A stretch of DNA of 7,748 nucleotides from Methanoregulaceae archaeon (GTDB taxonomy: Archaea > Halobacteriota > Methanomicrobia > Methanomicrobiales > Methanospirillaceae): NCBI GenBank assembly GCA_025453715.1, contig JALOPT010000069.1, positions 1 to 7,748 of the forward strand. Direction: 5' to 3'. The translations under genes and the position numbers were made by a program. Positions 1-5,801 of the stretch are shown one piece after another. Below the pieces are notes generated by a model that saw nothing but the letters and a program-made list of their open reading frames with translations, did not search any database and was not told the origin of the DNA. The stretch's first letter is position 1; each line of letters starts with the position of its first letter.

Positions 1-2079
1 AACCGGGAAATCAGCTGGATATGGTTTAACCGCCATGTACTTGGTGAGGCATCAGATAACCGGCACCCGTTACTTGAACGTGTCAAGTTCCTTTCAATAT
101 TTGCAAATAATCTTGACGAATTTTTTATGATACGGGTTTCAGGACTCCAGAGGCAGGTAGAGAGCGGAGTCCTGGAGGCACCACCGGACGGGATGAGTCC
201 CAGGGAACAACTCGCAGCGATCCATGATCTCCTGGCCACACTTCTTGAAGAACAATCCCGGTGCTGGGAGGGTGACCTGGTACCGGCAATGAAAGCTGAA
301 GGTATCGAAATACTGCCTGTTAGTGCCCTTTCTGATGAGGAACGCTCGACCATGCTGGAATATTACGAACATGAAATATTTCCCGTGCTGACACCGCTGG
401 CGTTCGATAAATCACACCCTTTTCCTTTTATTTCCAATCTCTCGCTGAACCTTGCCATCGTACTAAGAGACCCCCTGAGAAAGGAGGACCTTTTCGCGCG
501 TATTAAGGTACCAACCGACCTTTTCCCTCGTCTTATCAATATTCCCTTACAACAACGGGGTAAAAAACGGGAGAAAAAAATAGAAAAATTAGTATTTCTT
601 GAGGACCTCGTGGCGGCATTCCTGGACAGGCTCTTTCCCGGTATGGAAGTTATTGCGACCTATCCCTTCAGGATTACCCGTGATGCCGATTTTGAAATCG
701 AAGAAGACGAGGCATCAGATCTTTTAACTGCTATTGAAGAAAGTGTTGAACTCCGCCGTATCGGTTCTCCGGTCCGGGTAGAGGTATCTTCGGCAATGCC
801 TGCCGGCATATGTGAAATGCTCTCAAATAAACTCGGTATTAGCAGGGATATGTTTTACCGGGTGGAACCACCAGTCGGCATGGCGGACCTGATGCAGTTA
901 TACGGGCTGGAAAGGCCGGATTTAAAAGACCCACCTTTTGTACCGTCAGTACCGTCATCTCTTGAAGGGGATGCCGATATCTTTGCAGAGATAAGGAAAG
1001 GCGATCTCCTGTTATTTCACCCATACGATAGTTTTTCCCCGGTTGTCTCATTCTTGAAACAAGCCGCCAAAGACCCGGATGTCCTTGCCATTAAAATGAC
1101 TCTCTATCGTGTAGGGCCGAATTCCCCGATCGTAGATGCCCTGATGGAGGCGCGGGATAATGGTAAGGTAGTCGCCGCCATGATTGAACTAAAGGCCCGT
1201 TTTGACGAGGAAAATAATATCGGGTGGGCAAGAGCCCTTGAAAGGGCAGGCGTTCACGTTGTTTACGGGCTTTCCGGGCTCAAAGTGCATAGCAAGGTCT
1301 GCATGGTTGTTAGAAAGGAGAAAGAAGGGATTACCCGGTACGTTCATCTCGGTACCGGTAATTATAATGCTTCTACAAGCCGGATTTATACAGATCTCGG
1401 CCTGTTCACGCGGGATTCTGTAATAGGAGCTGATGTGGCTGACCTGTTTAATGCACTTACCGGGTACTCACGCGTTCATTCATACCGTTCCCTCCTCGTT
1501 GCGCCGGTGAGTATCAGGAAAGGCCTTTTTGAGCGGATAGAGCGTGAGATCGAATTACATAGAAAATCCGGGGGCGGACACATTCTTTTTAAGATCAATG
1601 CACTTGTAGACCGGGAATGCATCGATATTTTATACCGTGCGTCAGAAGTGGGGGTCCGCGTTGACCTCCAGGTGCGGGGTATCTGTTGTCTCAGGCCCGG
1701 TGTCCAGGGTTTCAGTAGTAATATCAAGGTTACCAGTATTGTTGGACGTTTCCTTGAACATCCAAGGATTTTTTACTTCCGGAATGGTGGGGATGAGGAA
1801 GTATTTCTCGGGAGTGCAGACCTGATGCCCAGAAATCTTGACCGCCGAGTAGAGGTTGTCTTCCCTGTAAACGACCCTGTTATCAGGCGTTCAATTATCA
1901 ATACCATCCTTGGGGTATACATGAAGGACACGGTGAATATGCGCATGCTGAACGCTGACGGTAATTATGTCCGGGTTTCGCCTGTACCCGGGCAGGCCCC
2001 GTGCAATGCCCAGAAATGGCTGATCTCGCACCGGGGTACATGGCATGAAAAAGCCAGGAAATCTTCCAGGAAAAAGTAA
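1..2079 (+). CDS. ppk1: Polyphosphate kinase 1, 5'-partial
   Basis: PPK1 reversibly transfers the terminal phosphate of ATP to a growing polyphosphate chain through a phosphohistidine. The reading frame is open from base 1 and gives 692 residues, beginning at the family N-terminal motif (NREISWIWFNRHVL, then LLERVKFLSIFANNLDEFF). Comparison with E. coli PPK (W14 against W6 here) suggests that only about 8-15 residues are missing, so the ATG at 127 is internal and not the start. Catalytic residues, numbered in the partial protein, are R370 (TLYR), R400 (KARFDE), H430 (LKVHSK, the phosphorylated histidine) and H587 (FLEHPR). All four are offset by exactly 5 from E. coli R375, R405, H435 and H592, so the C-terminal half aligns without gaps. 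FLGSADLMPRNLDRRVEV is the conserved end of the second phospholipase-D-like domain. A lysine/arginine tail ends the protein. No partner such as ppx is visible. Confidence 0.97.
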   Translation, partial: NREISWIWFNRHVLGEASDNRHPLLERVKFLSIFANNLDEFFMIRVSGLQRQVESGVLEAPPDGMSPREQLAAIHDLLATLLEEQSRCWEGDLVPAMKAEGIEILPVSALSDEERSTMLEYYEHEIFPVLTPLAFDKSHPFPFISNLSLNLAIVLRDPLRKEDLFARIKVPTDLFPRLINIPLQQRGKKREKKIEKLVFLEDLVAAFLDRLFPGMEVIATYPFRITRDADFEIEEDEASDLLTAIEESVELRRIGSPVRVEVSSAMPAGICEMLSNKLGISRDMFYRVEPPVGMADLMQLYGLERPDLKDPPFVPSVPSSLEGDADIFAEIRKGDLLLFHPYDSFSPVVSFLKQAAKDPDVLAIKMTLYRVGPNSPIVDALMEARDNGKVVAAMIELKARFDEENNIGWARALERAGVHVVYGLSGLKVHSKVCMVVRKEKEGITRYVHLGTGNYNASTSRIYTDLGLFTRDSVIGADVADLFNALTGYSRVHSYRSLLVAPVSIRKGLFERIEREIELHRKSGGGHILFKINALVDRECIDILYRASEVGVRVDLQVRGICCLRPGVQGFSSNIKVTSIVGRFLEHPRIFYFRNGGDEEVFLGSADLMPRNLDRRVEVVFPVNDPVIRRSIINTILGVYMKDTVNMRMLNADGNYVRVSPVPGQAPCNAQKWLISHRGTWHEKARKSSRKK

Positions 2080-2197
2080 CAGGCAGAAACGATATATCTT
2101 GACCTTATCTTTTCCTCTACCTGATCACTTTCGCCCCGCGGTGAAAAGGTTAATCGCGGCAAAGGCGAATCTCTTCTTATAAATTTTTTGGACTATC
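2080..2197 (+). promoter_or_regulatory. ppk1-ruvC intergenic region, weak promoter candidates
   Basis: This 118-nt gap holds two TATA-like stretches. GATATATCTT at 2091-2100 would place transcription start near 2120 and give ruvC a leader of about 80 nt. TTATAAAT at 2177-2184 looks better as a box but lies only about 18 nt from the ruvC ATG, which is too close for a normal archaeal start. The adjacent T-run (2185-2189) could instead help end the ppk1 transcript. No good Shine-Dalgarno sequence precedes the ruvC ATG. Which element drives ruvC cannot be decided from sequence. Confidence 0.3.
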
Positions 2198-2671
2198 ATG
2201 ATTGTACTTGGTATTGACCCGGGTCTTGCACGCATGGGTTACGGGGTTGTCGAAAAGACCGGTAACAAGGCTATCCATGTCACTCATGGGTGCATTATGA
2301 CAACAAGGGAAGATGTATCAGCTGGTGCGAGGTTAAATCAACTCTATGGCGGGTTGGAAAGACTGTTTGAAGAATACAGGCCCGGGTGTGCGGCAGTTGA
2401 AAAATTGTTTTTTTCGAAAAATATCACATCCGCCATGGGCGTCGCAGAAGTCAGGGGTATTATCCTGCTGATTTGCGAACAGAAAAATATTCCCGTCACT
2501 GAATATACCCCGAACCAGGTAAAACAGGCAATAACTGGTTCCGGACGTGCGGACAAGAAACAGGTCCAGGAGATGATCAAGCGGCTCCTTCACCTGCAGG
2601 AAATCCCAAAACCTGACGATGCAGCCGATGGTCTGTCCATCGCACTCTGTCATGTCCATACCATGAGGTAG
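2198..2671 (+). CDS. ruvC: Crossover junction endodeoxyribonuclease RuvC
   Basis: RuvC is the dimeric Mg-dependent nuclease that makes paired cuts in Holliday junctions. The 157-residue product carries the full RNase-H-like catalytic set: D7 in MIVLGIDPG, E68 in AAVEKLFFSKN, and D141 and D144 in DDAADGLSIALCH, matching E. coli D7, E66, D138 and D141. The DNA-contacting basic residues K109 (NQVKQ) and K120 (RADKKQVQ) match E. coli K107 and K118. The protein is shorter than the 173-residue E. coli enzyme, mainly at the C-terminus after the final helix, and looks complete. The ATG at 2198 is fixed by the family start (Asp at position 7) although its Shine-Dalgarno sequence is weak. TAG is followed directly by TAA. 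ruvA and ruvB follow, so the three proteins probably act as one resolvasome. RuvC is rare in archaea, which usually use Hjc. Confidence 0.96.
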   Translation: MIVLGIDPGLARMGYGVVEKTGNKAIHVTHGCIMTTREDVSAGARLNQLYGGLERLFEEYRPGCAAVEKLFFSKNITSAMGVAEVRGIILLICEQKNIPVTEYTPNQVKQAITGSGRADKKQVQEMIKRLLHLQEIPKPDDAADGLSIALCHVHTMR

Positions 2672-2808
2672 TAAAAAATGATGGTCTTTCTGTCTGTAGT
2701 TTTTTCACAACTGCCACTGCCACTGCTAAGAAGTTCCTGCACCCGGTTATCTCCTTGTTTTTGCTTCTCCAGTTCAGGCAGGACTCCCCGCACCTGGAGG
2801 GACCAATC
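2672..2808 (+). other. ruvC-ruvA spacer
   Basis: The 137-nt spacer has a six-T run at 2700-2705, which could act as a weak archaeal terminator, and a short tandem repeat CTGCCA CTGCCA CTGC at 2711-2726. I see no convincing TATA box. It ends with the ruvA Shine-Dalgarno sequence GGAGG at 2796-2800. Co-transcription of ruvC with ruvAB is plausible but not shown by overlap or tight spacing. Confidence 0.35.
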
Positions 2809-3414
2809 GTGATATCACAACTCTGCGGGGAAATTGCAACAATCGGGGATGGATTTGTTGTTGTGGATGTTGGTGGTGTCGGCTACCGTGTTAATATGAC
2901 TACAACGGATATCGCCAGCCTTTCACAATGTCCTGGAAAGAATAGAGTATTTACCCACCTTATTGTCAGGGAGGATGCGCTTTCCCTTTATGGGTTTTCC
3001 GATCCACTTGACCTTGAGGTATTTACACTCCTGATCACAGTAAACCGTGTGGGCCCCCAGCTTGCACTTTCAATTCTCTCGCAAATCCCGGCAAAAGAAT
3101 TTGTCCAGGCTGTTACCAGCGAGGACGAGAAGAGACTGACAAGGCTTTCCGGTATCGGACCAAGAAATGCGAAAAGATTAATCCTTGAATTAAAAGAAAG
3201 GATGAAAATACATTTCCAAGGGATAGCTCCTGTGGCCCCGGGTGTTTCTGGCAATGCCCGTGATGACGTGGCCAAAGCCCTGGTTGCGCTGGGGTTCCCC
3301 TTGCGTGAATCGTATGATGCTGTTGATGAGACCTGCAGGATGGCAGGGCCCGAGGATTCTCAGGTACTTTTAAAAGCCTCCCTCCTGCTCCTGAAGGAGA
3401 GGAAAAAGATATGA
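2809..3414 (+). CDS. ruvA: Holliday junction branch migration complex subunit RuvA
   Basis: RuvA binds four-way junctions as a tetramer and loads the RuvB motor. I choose the GTG at 2809: GGAGG lies 8 nt upstream, and the resulting protein begins MISQLCGEIA like the family and puts the acidic pin at E55-D56 (VREDALSLYGF), the same numbers as in E. coli. The frame is open upstream to a TTG at 2755, but those 18 extra residues do not resemble RuvA. The 201-residue product (E. coli 203) has an OB-fold domain at about 1-63, two helix-hairpin-helix motifs (NRVGPQLALSIL near 79-90 and LSGIGPRNAKRLILEL near 113-128), a flexible linker near 137-150, and the RuvB-binding domain III from about 151 (DDVAKALVALGF) to the end. 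Its TGA overlaps the ruvB ATG as ATGA, implying translational coupling. Confidence 0.95.
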   Translation: MISQLCGEIATIGDGFVVVDVGGVGYRVNMTTTDIASLSQCPGKNRVFTHLIVREDALSLYGFSDPLDLEVFTLLITVNRVGPQLALSILSQIPAKEFVQAVTSEDEKRLTRLSGIGPRNAKRLILELKERMKIHFQGIAPVAPGVSGNARDDVAKALVALGFPLRESYDAVDETCRMAGPEDSQVLLKASLLLLKERKKI

Positions 3415-4403
3415 GGGACCGGGTCATTGAGGCTGTCGGGACCGGAGAAGATGTAATCGAAGAAACCATCCGCCCCTCAAAGCTGAAGGATTTTATTGGC
3501 CAGGACGGATTAAAAGAAACACTTTCTATTGCAATACAAGCGGCACAAAAACGCCGGAAACCTCTCGACCATATACTGTTTTCCGGCCCGCCCGGTCTTG
3601 GAAAGACGACACTGGCCCATATAATCGCACACGAGATGGGCACCGGTATCCATGCAACGAGTGGCCCGGTCCTTGAAAAACCCGGTGACCTTGCAGCAAT
3701 CCTGACAACTCTTATGAAAGGGGATGTACTTTTTATTGATGAAGTTCACCGTCTCAGCCCGGTTGTAGAAGAAGTGCTCTATCCTGCCATGGAGGACCTT
3801 GCAATTGATGTCATGATTGGAGAGGGTCCCGGTGCCCGATCAATCAGGCTTGACCTGGAACACTTTACACTGATTGGTGCAACTACCAAAATCGGACTCC
3901 TTGGTTCACCGTTTCGTGACCGGTTTGGTCTGATATCCCGCCTTAACCTGTATAGTCCGGAAGAACTTGCTGAGGTCATCAGAAGGAGTGCCGGTATCAT
4001 GCAGGTTCGGATTACCGATGATGCTGCCCGTGAGATCGCCGGCAGGAGCAGGGGGACTCCAAGGATTGCAAACCGCCTGCTCAGGCGCGTTGGTGATTTT
4101 GCGTTAGTACGGAGTGATGGTACGATAACCCGTGAGGTTGCCTCGCATGCCCTTACTCTGCTTGGGATTGACGCCCTTGGATTAGACGATCTCGACCGGC
4201 GGATCCTGACGGTAATTTCCGATGATTTCAGGGGAGGGCCGGTTGGCCTCAAGACAATTGCGATATCCGTCGGGGAGGAATCAAGGACGATCGAGGATGT
4301 GTATGAACCGTACCTGATTCAGATCGGGTTTATAAAAAGGACCCCGCAAGGGAGAGAGACTACCCCCGCTGCCGGAAAACATATACACCAGCTATGGTGG
4401 TAA
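3411..4403 (+). CDS. ruvB: Holliday junction branch migration ATPase RuvB
   Basis: RuvB is the hexameric AAA+ motor that pumps DNA through the RuvA-junction complex. The 330-residue protein is full length for the family. Visible motifs are Walker A GPPGLGKTT (59-67), Walker B LFIDE (107-111) followed by VHR, the family-specific SGPVLEKPGDLAAIL stretch (84-98), sensor 1 GATT (156-159), the arginine finger R171 in FRDRFGLISRL, sensor 2 GTPRIANRLLRR (215-226), and the C-terminal winged helix from about 255, ending in the typical IQIGFIKRTPQGR. The ATG at 3411 overlaps the ruvA stop by 4 nt and is preceded by GGAGAGG about 8 nt away. The N-terminus is shorter than in many bacterial RuvB proteins but includes the conserved RPSKLKDFIGQ. 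The gene is the last of the set and runs into a terminator region. Confidence 0.97.
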   Translation: MRDRVIEAVGTGEDVIEETIRPSKLKDFIGQDGLKETLSIAIQAAQKRRKPLDHILFSGPPGLGKTTLAHIIAHEMGTGIHATSGPVLEKPGDLAAILTTLMKGDVLFIDEVHRLSPVVEEVLYPAMEDLAIDVMIGEGPGARSIRLDLEHFTLIGATTKIGLLGSPFRDRFGLISRLNLYSPEELAEVIRRSAGIMQVRITDDAAREIAGRSRGTPRIANRLLRRVGDFALVRSDGTITREVASHALTLLGIDALGLDDLDRRILTVISDDFRGGPVGLKTIAISVGEESRTIEDVYEPYLIQIGFIKRTPQGRETTPAAGKHIHQLWW

Positions 4404-4430
4404 CTCCTGTTCATGCAGCGATGAAACAGA

Positions 4431-4540
4431 TCAAAAAATAAAAAGAATTTGATGGTATTGTATCTTTTCAGCACATGAGGTTGGTTTTTTAAACCAACAG
4501 GAGGAGAGGCGCGCTGATTTTTTGGTTTTTTGTTTATTAG
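4431..4540. terminator. Probable bidirectional terminator between convergent genes
   Basis: ruvB (+) and the small minus-strand gene converge here. GTTGGTTT at 4480-4487 and AAACCAAC at 4491-4498 form a perfect 8-bp stem with a 3-nt loop. On the + strand two six-T runs follow at 4518-4523 and 4526-4531. On the minus strand the A-rich stretch 4433-4444 reads as a T-tract. Archaeal RNA polymerase ends mainly at T-tracts, so this arrangement would stop transcripts from both sides. The rest of the 194-nt gap (4404-4597) holds only a possible micro-ORF with a strong Shine-Dalgarno sequence, listed separately. Confidence 0.55.
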
Positions 4541-4544
4541 TCAT
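4431..4544 (-). other. Possible 37-codon ORF behind a strong Shine-Dalgarno sequence
   Basis: On the minus strand AAGGAGGT (4566-4559) is a near-perfect Shine-Dalgarno sequence. Six nt further on, an ATG (4552) opens only a three-codon frame (Met-Lys-Ser-stop), whose TGA overlaps a second ATG at 4544 as ATGA. The second frame encodes 37 residues, starting MTNKQKTKKSARLSS, lysine-rich with two cysteines. It lies directly downstream of the 90-residue minus-strand gene and could be coupled to it. However, the frame crosses the terminator hairpin and ends in the minus-strand T-tract, so its composition may simply reflect that structure. I do not recognise the peptide. Confidence 0.2.
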
Positions 4545-4597
4545 GATTTCATTCAATTACCTCCTTGTAATCAGCTTACTTCATTCATTACGATACT

Positions 4598-4870
4598 TTA
4601 GAAGATGTCCACAACAGCTTCTGATGTGTCAGAAATCTCATCAATCGCTTTTGATTCTGACAGGTGGAGGATTCCGGATGCCTGGCTGAAGAACGCCCAT
4701 CGCCTCTCTGGCTCAGTTGATGCGAGAGAAAACGGGAGGACATCAGGGTTAGAGTCAACCATCCTGGCGATTGCCTGCCATTTTTTGATCTCCCTGTTCT
4801 GGGATGGTACCTGAGGCGGGAATACTCTGCCATCAGATAGTTCTCCTGGTTTTGCTATCAGGTCATCCAT
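4598..4870 (-). CDS. Small protein of unknown function, 90 residues
   Basis: I do not recognise this protein. It is soluble, acidic in its C-terminal part, without cysteines, signal peptide or membrane segment. It starts MDDLIAKPGELSDGRVFPP, has a helical-looking middle (IKKWQAIARMVDSNPDVLPF) and an aromatic stretch ERRWAFFSQASGILHL, and ends in an acidic segment rich in Ser, Asp and Glu. It is likely real because it has an excellent archaeal start: GGTGA at 4881-4877, 6 nt before the ATG at 4870, and a TATA box TTTTATATAT at 4920-4911 that predicts transcription start about 18 nt before the ATG. It converges with ruvB and diverges from the winged-helix/PAS regulator at 5067, which may control it through the shared upstream region. 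The overlapping frames on either strand lack such signals. Confidence 0.72.
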   Translation of the reverse strand: MDDLIAKPGELSDGRVFPPQVPSQNREIKKWQAIARMVDSNPDVLPFSLASTEPERRWAFFSQASGILHLSESKAIDEISDTSEAVVDIF

Positions 4871-4910
4871 GGTATCTCACCTTAGGAGTGATTTACACTC
4901 ATTATTGTTA

Positions 4911-4920
4911 ATATATAAAA
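4911..4920 (-). promoter_or_regulatory. TATA box for the minus-strand small gene
   Basis: Read on the minus strand this is TTTTATATAT followed by TAACAA, a canonical archaeal box A. Its centre predicts initiation near 4889, leaving a leader of about 18 nt that contains the GGTGA ribosome-binding site. On the + strand the same bases (ATATATAAAA) could also serve as a TATA box facing the regulator gene, so the element may be shared. Confidence 0.6.
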
Positions 4921-4946
4921 TAATTTGTCTCTTTGTATAGCATTTA

Positions 4947-4965
4947 ATTACAATATTATTGTAAT
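4947..4965. repeat. 19-nt perfect dyad in the divergent promoter region
   Basis: ATTACAAT and ATTGTAAT are perfect inverted copies separated by ATT. The dyad lies between the minus-strand TATA box (4911-4920) and a + strand TATA-like stretch (TTATATTA, 4978-4985). A wider inverted pair, GTATAG at 4935-4940 and CTATAC at 4988-4993, flanks it. The size and symmetry suit a dimeric winged-helix regulator such as the one encoded next door, but the region is very AT-rich and chance dyads are common in such DNA. Confidence 0.4.
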
Positions 4966-4977
4966 GCATAATCATAT

Positions 4978-5060
4978 TATATTAATACTATACATTGAAA
5001 TTATTCGTACTTCCATAATTGATGAACGTCATTGGATTATCCGGATGACCGGAAAGGTGG
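4978..5060 (+). promoter_or_regulatory. Promoter candidate and ribosome-binding site of the PAS regulator
   Basis: TTATATTA at 4978-4985 is a TATA-like box that predicts initiation near 5007 and a leader of about 60 nt. The ribosome-binding site AAAGGTGG ends at 5060, 6 nt before the ATG at 5067, and clearly fixes that start. The Shine-Dalgarno sequence is certain; the TATA assignment is tentative because several AT-rich stretches compete. Confidence 0.45.
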
Positions 5061-5066
5061 TAGGCA

Positions 5067-5624
5067 ATGTTAAAAGAAAAGGAAAGAGAAATATCACGAT
5101 TTATTGATATTCTCCGTGAATATCCCCGGGGGTTGACAATTGAAGAAATTTCAAAACTTCTGCCACTCAACCGTAATGCGACTTCCAAATACCTGAACAG
5201 AATGCTCATATCCGGCCAGGTCGAGATGAAGACATTTGGTCCTGCAAAAGTTTTTTTTATATCTAAAAGGGTACCCATCACCCAGCTCCTGAACCTGAGC
5301 TCAGACCTGATTATGATACTCGACCATGACATGTTCGTACGGGAGGTGAATGACCGCCTGCTTGATGTTTTTTTGGTCAAGCGTTCAGACCTTATCGTTC
5401 ATCACCTTGACCAGACCCTGGTTGGAGCATCCATAAGCCCTGTTTTCCGTAAAATGATCAGCGATGGTGAAAACGGCAATGAACGTGTTCTTGAGGAAAA
5501 AATTACTATCAATGGGCACAGGTGGCATTTTTTTGCGAAATGTGTCCCGGTGGTGTTTGAAGAAGGAGAACGTGGAGTGTCCGTTATTCTCCGCGATGTC
5601 ATGGTCTCGAAAGTTCTTTCCTGA
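5067..5624 (+). CDS. Winged-helix DNA-binding protein with one PAS domain
   Basis: This 185-residue protein is probably a cytoplasmic one-component sensor and transcription regulator. Residues about 5-66 form a winged helix-turn-helix: IDILREYPRGLTIEEISKLL, the recognition helix NRNATSKYLNRML, and the wing ISGQVEMKTFGPAKVFFIS. Residues about 72-178 look like a PAS domain: LLNLSSDLIMILDHDMFVREVNDRLLDVF at the start and VPVVFEEGERGVSVILRDV at the final strands. I recall this pairing from methanogens, often with further PAS domains or a kinase behind it; here the protein stops right after the first PAS domain with TGA and TAA, and no kinase motif follows in any frame. No ligand- or haem-binding residue can be named. 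It is divergent from the small gene at 4598-4870, its most obvious possible target. It could be a natural short form or a truncated longer sensor. Confidence 0.82.
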   Translation: MLKEKEREISRFIDILREYPRGLTIEEISKLLPLNRNATSKYLNRMLISGQVEMKTFGPAKVFFISKRVPITQLLNLSSDLIMILDHDMFVREVNDRLLDVFLVKRSDLIVHHLDQTLVGASISPVFRKMISDGENGNERVLEEKITINGHRWHFFAKCVPVVFEEGERGVSVILRDVMVSKVLS

Positions 5625-5734
5625 TAACGATTATACTGCCGGGCAGCCATCCCGTAGGAAAACCCTTTGCATTGATCGGGTAATAGCCCATGTCGCGATT
5701 CAGGTACCTGTCCTCCGGGAATATGATTCCACCA

Positions 5735-5765
5735 GGTATATTGGCAACAAAAATGGCAACAAAAA
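5735..5765 (+). promoter_or_regulatory. Promoter with tandem 12-nt repeat before the metalloregulator
   Basis: GGTATATT at 5735-5742 is a possible TATA box that predicts initiation near 5765, about 37 nt before the ATG at 5802. Between box and predicted start lie two perfect head-to-tail copies of TGGCAACAAAAA (5742-5753 and 5754-5765). A repressor bound there would block the promoter, so this is a candidate operator for autoregulation. A 10-bp palindrome CAGGTACCTG sits upstream at 5701-5710. The remainder of 5625-5734 shows no gene. Confidence 0.4.
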
Positions 5766-5801
5766 AAATCTCTGATATAGAAGAAATCCGGATGTTCCGT
5801 G

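Noticed and set aside
2176..2184. TATA box CTTATAAAT as the ruvC promoter
   Set aside because: Initiation would fall about 8 nt inside the ruvC coding sequence, whose start is fixed by the catalytic Asp7.
2333..2659. 108-codon minus-strand ORF opposite ruvC
   Set aside because: It lies wholly within ruvC, which has all catalytic residues, and has no promoter or ribosome-binding site.
3113..3643. 176-codon minus-strand ORF opposite ruvA and ruvB
   Set aside because: It is a shadow frame opposite two highly conserved genes, with arginine- and serine-rich composition typical of antisense reading.
4925..5107. 60-codon + strand ORF across the AT-rich promoter region
   Set aside because: It has no Shine-Dalgarno sequence, is made mostly of low-complexity AT codons, and overlaps the well-supported start of the PAS regulator in another frame.
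5636..5646. Hairpin CTGCCGGGCAG as terminator of the PAS regulator
   Set aside because: The stem is only 4-5 bp with almost no loop, and no T-tract follows.
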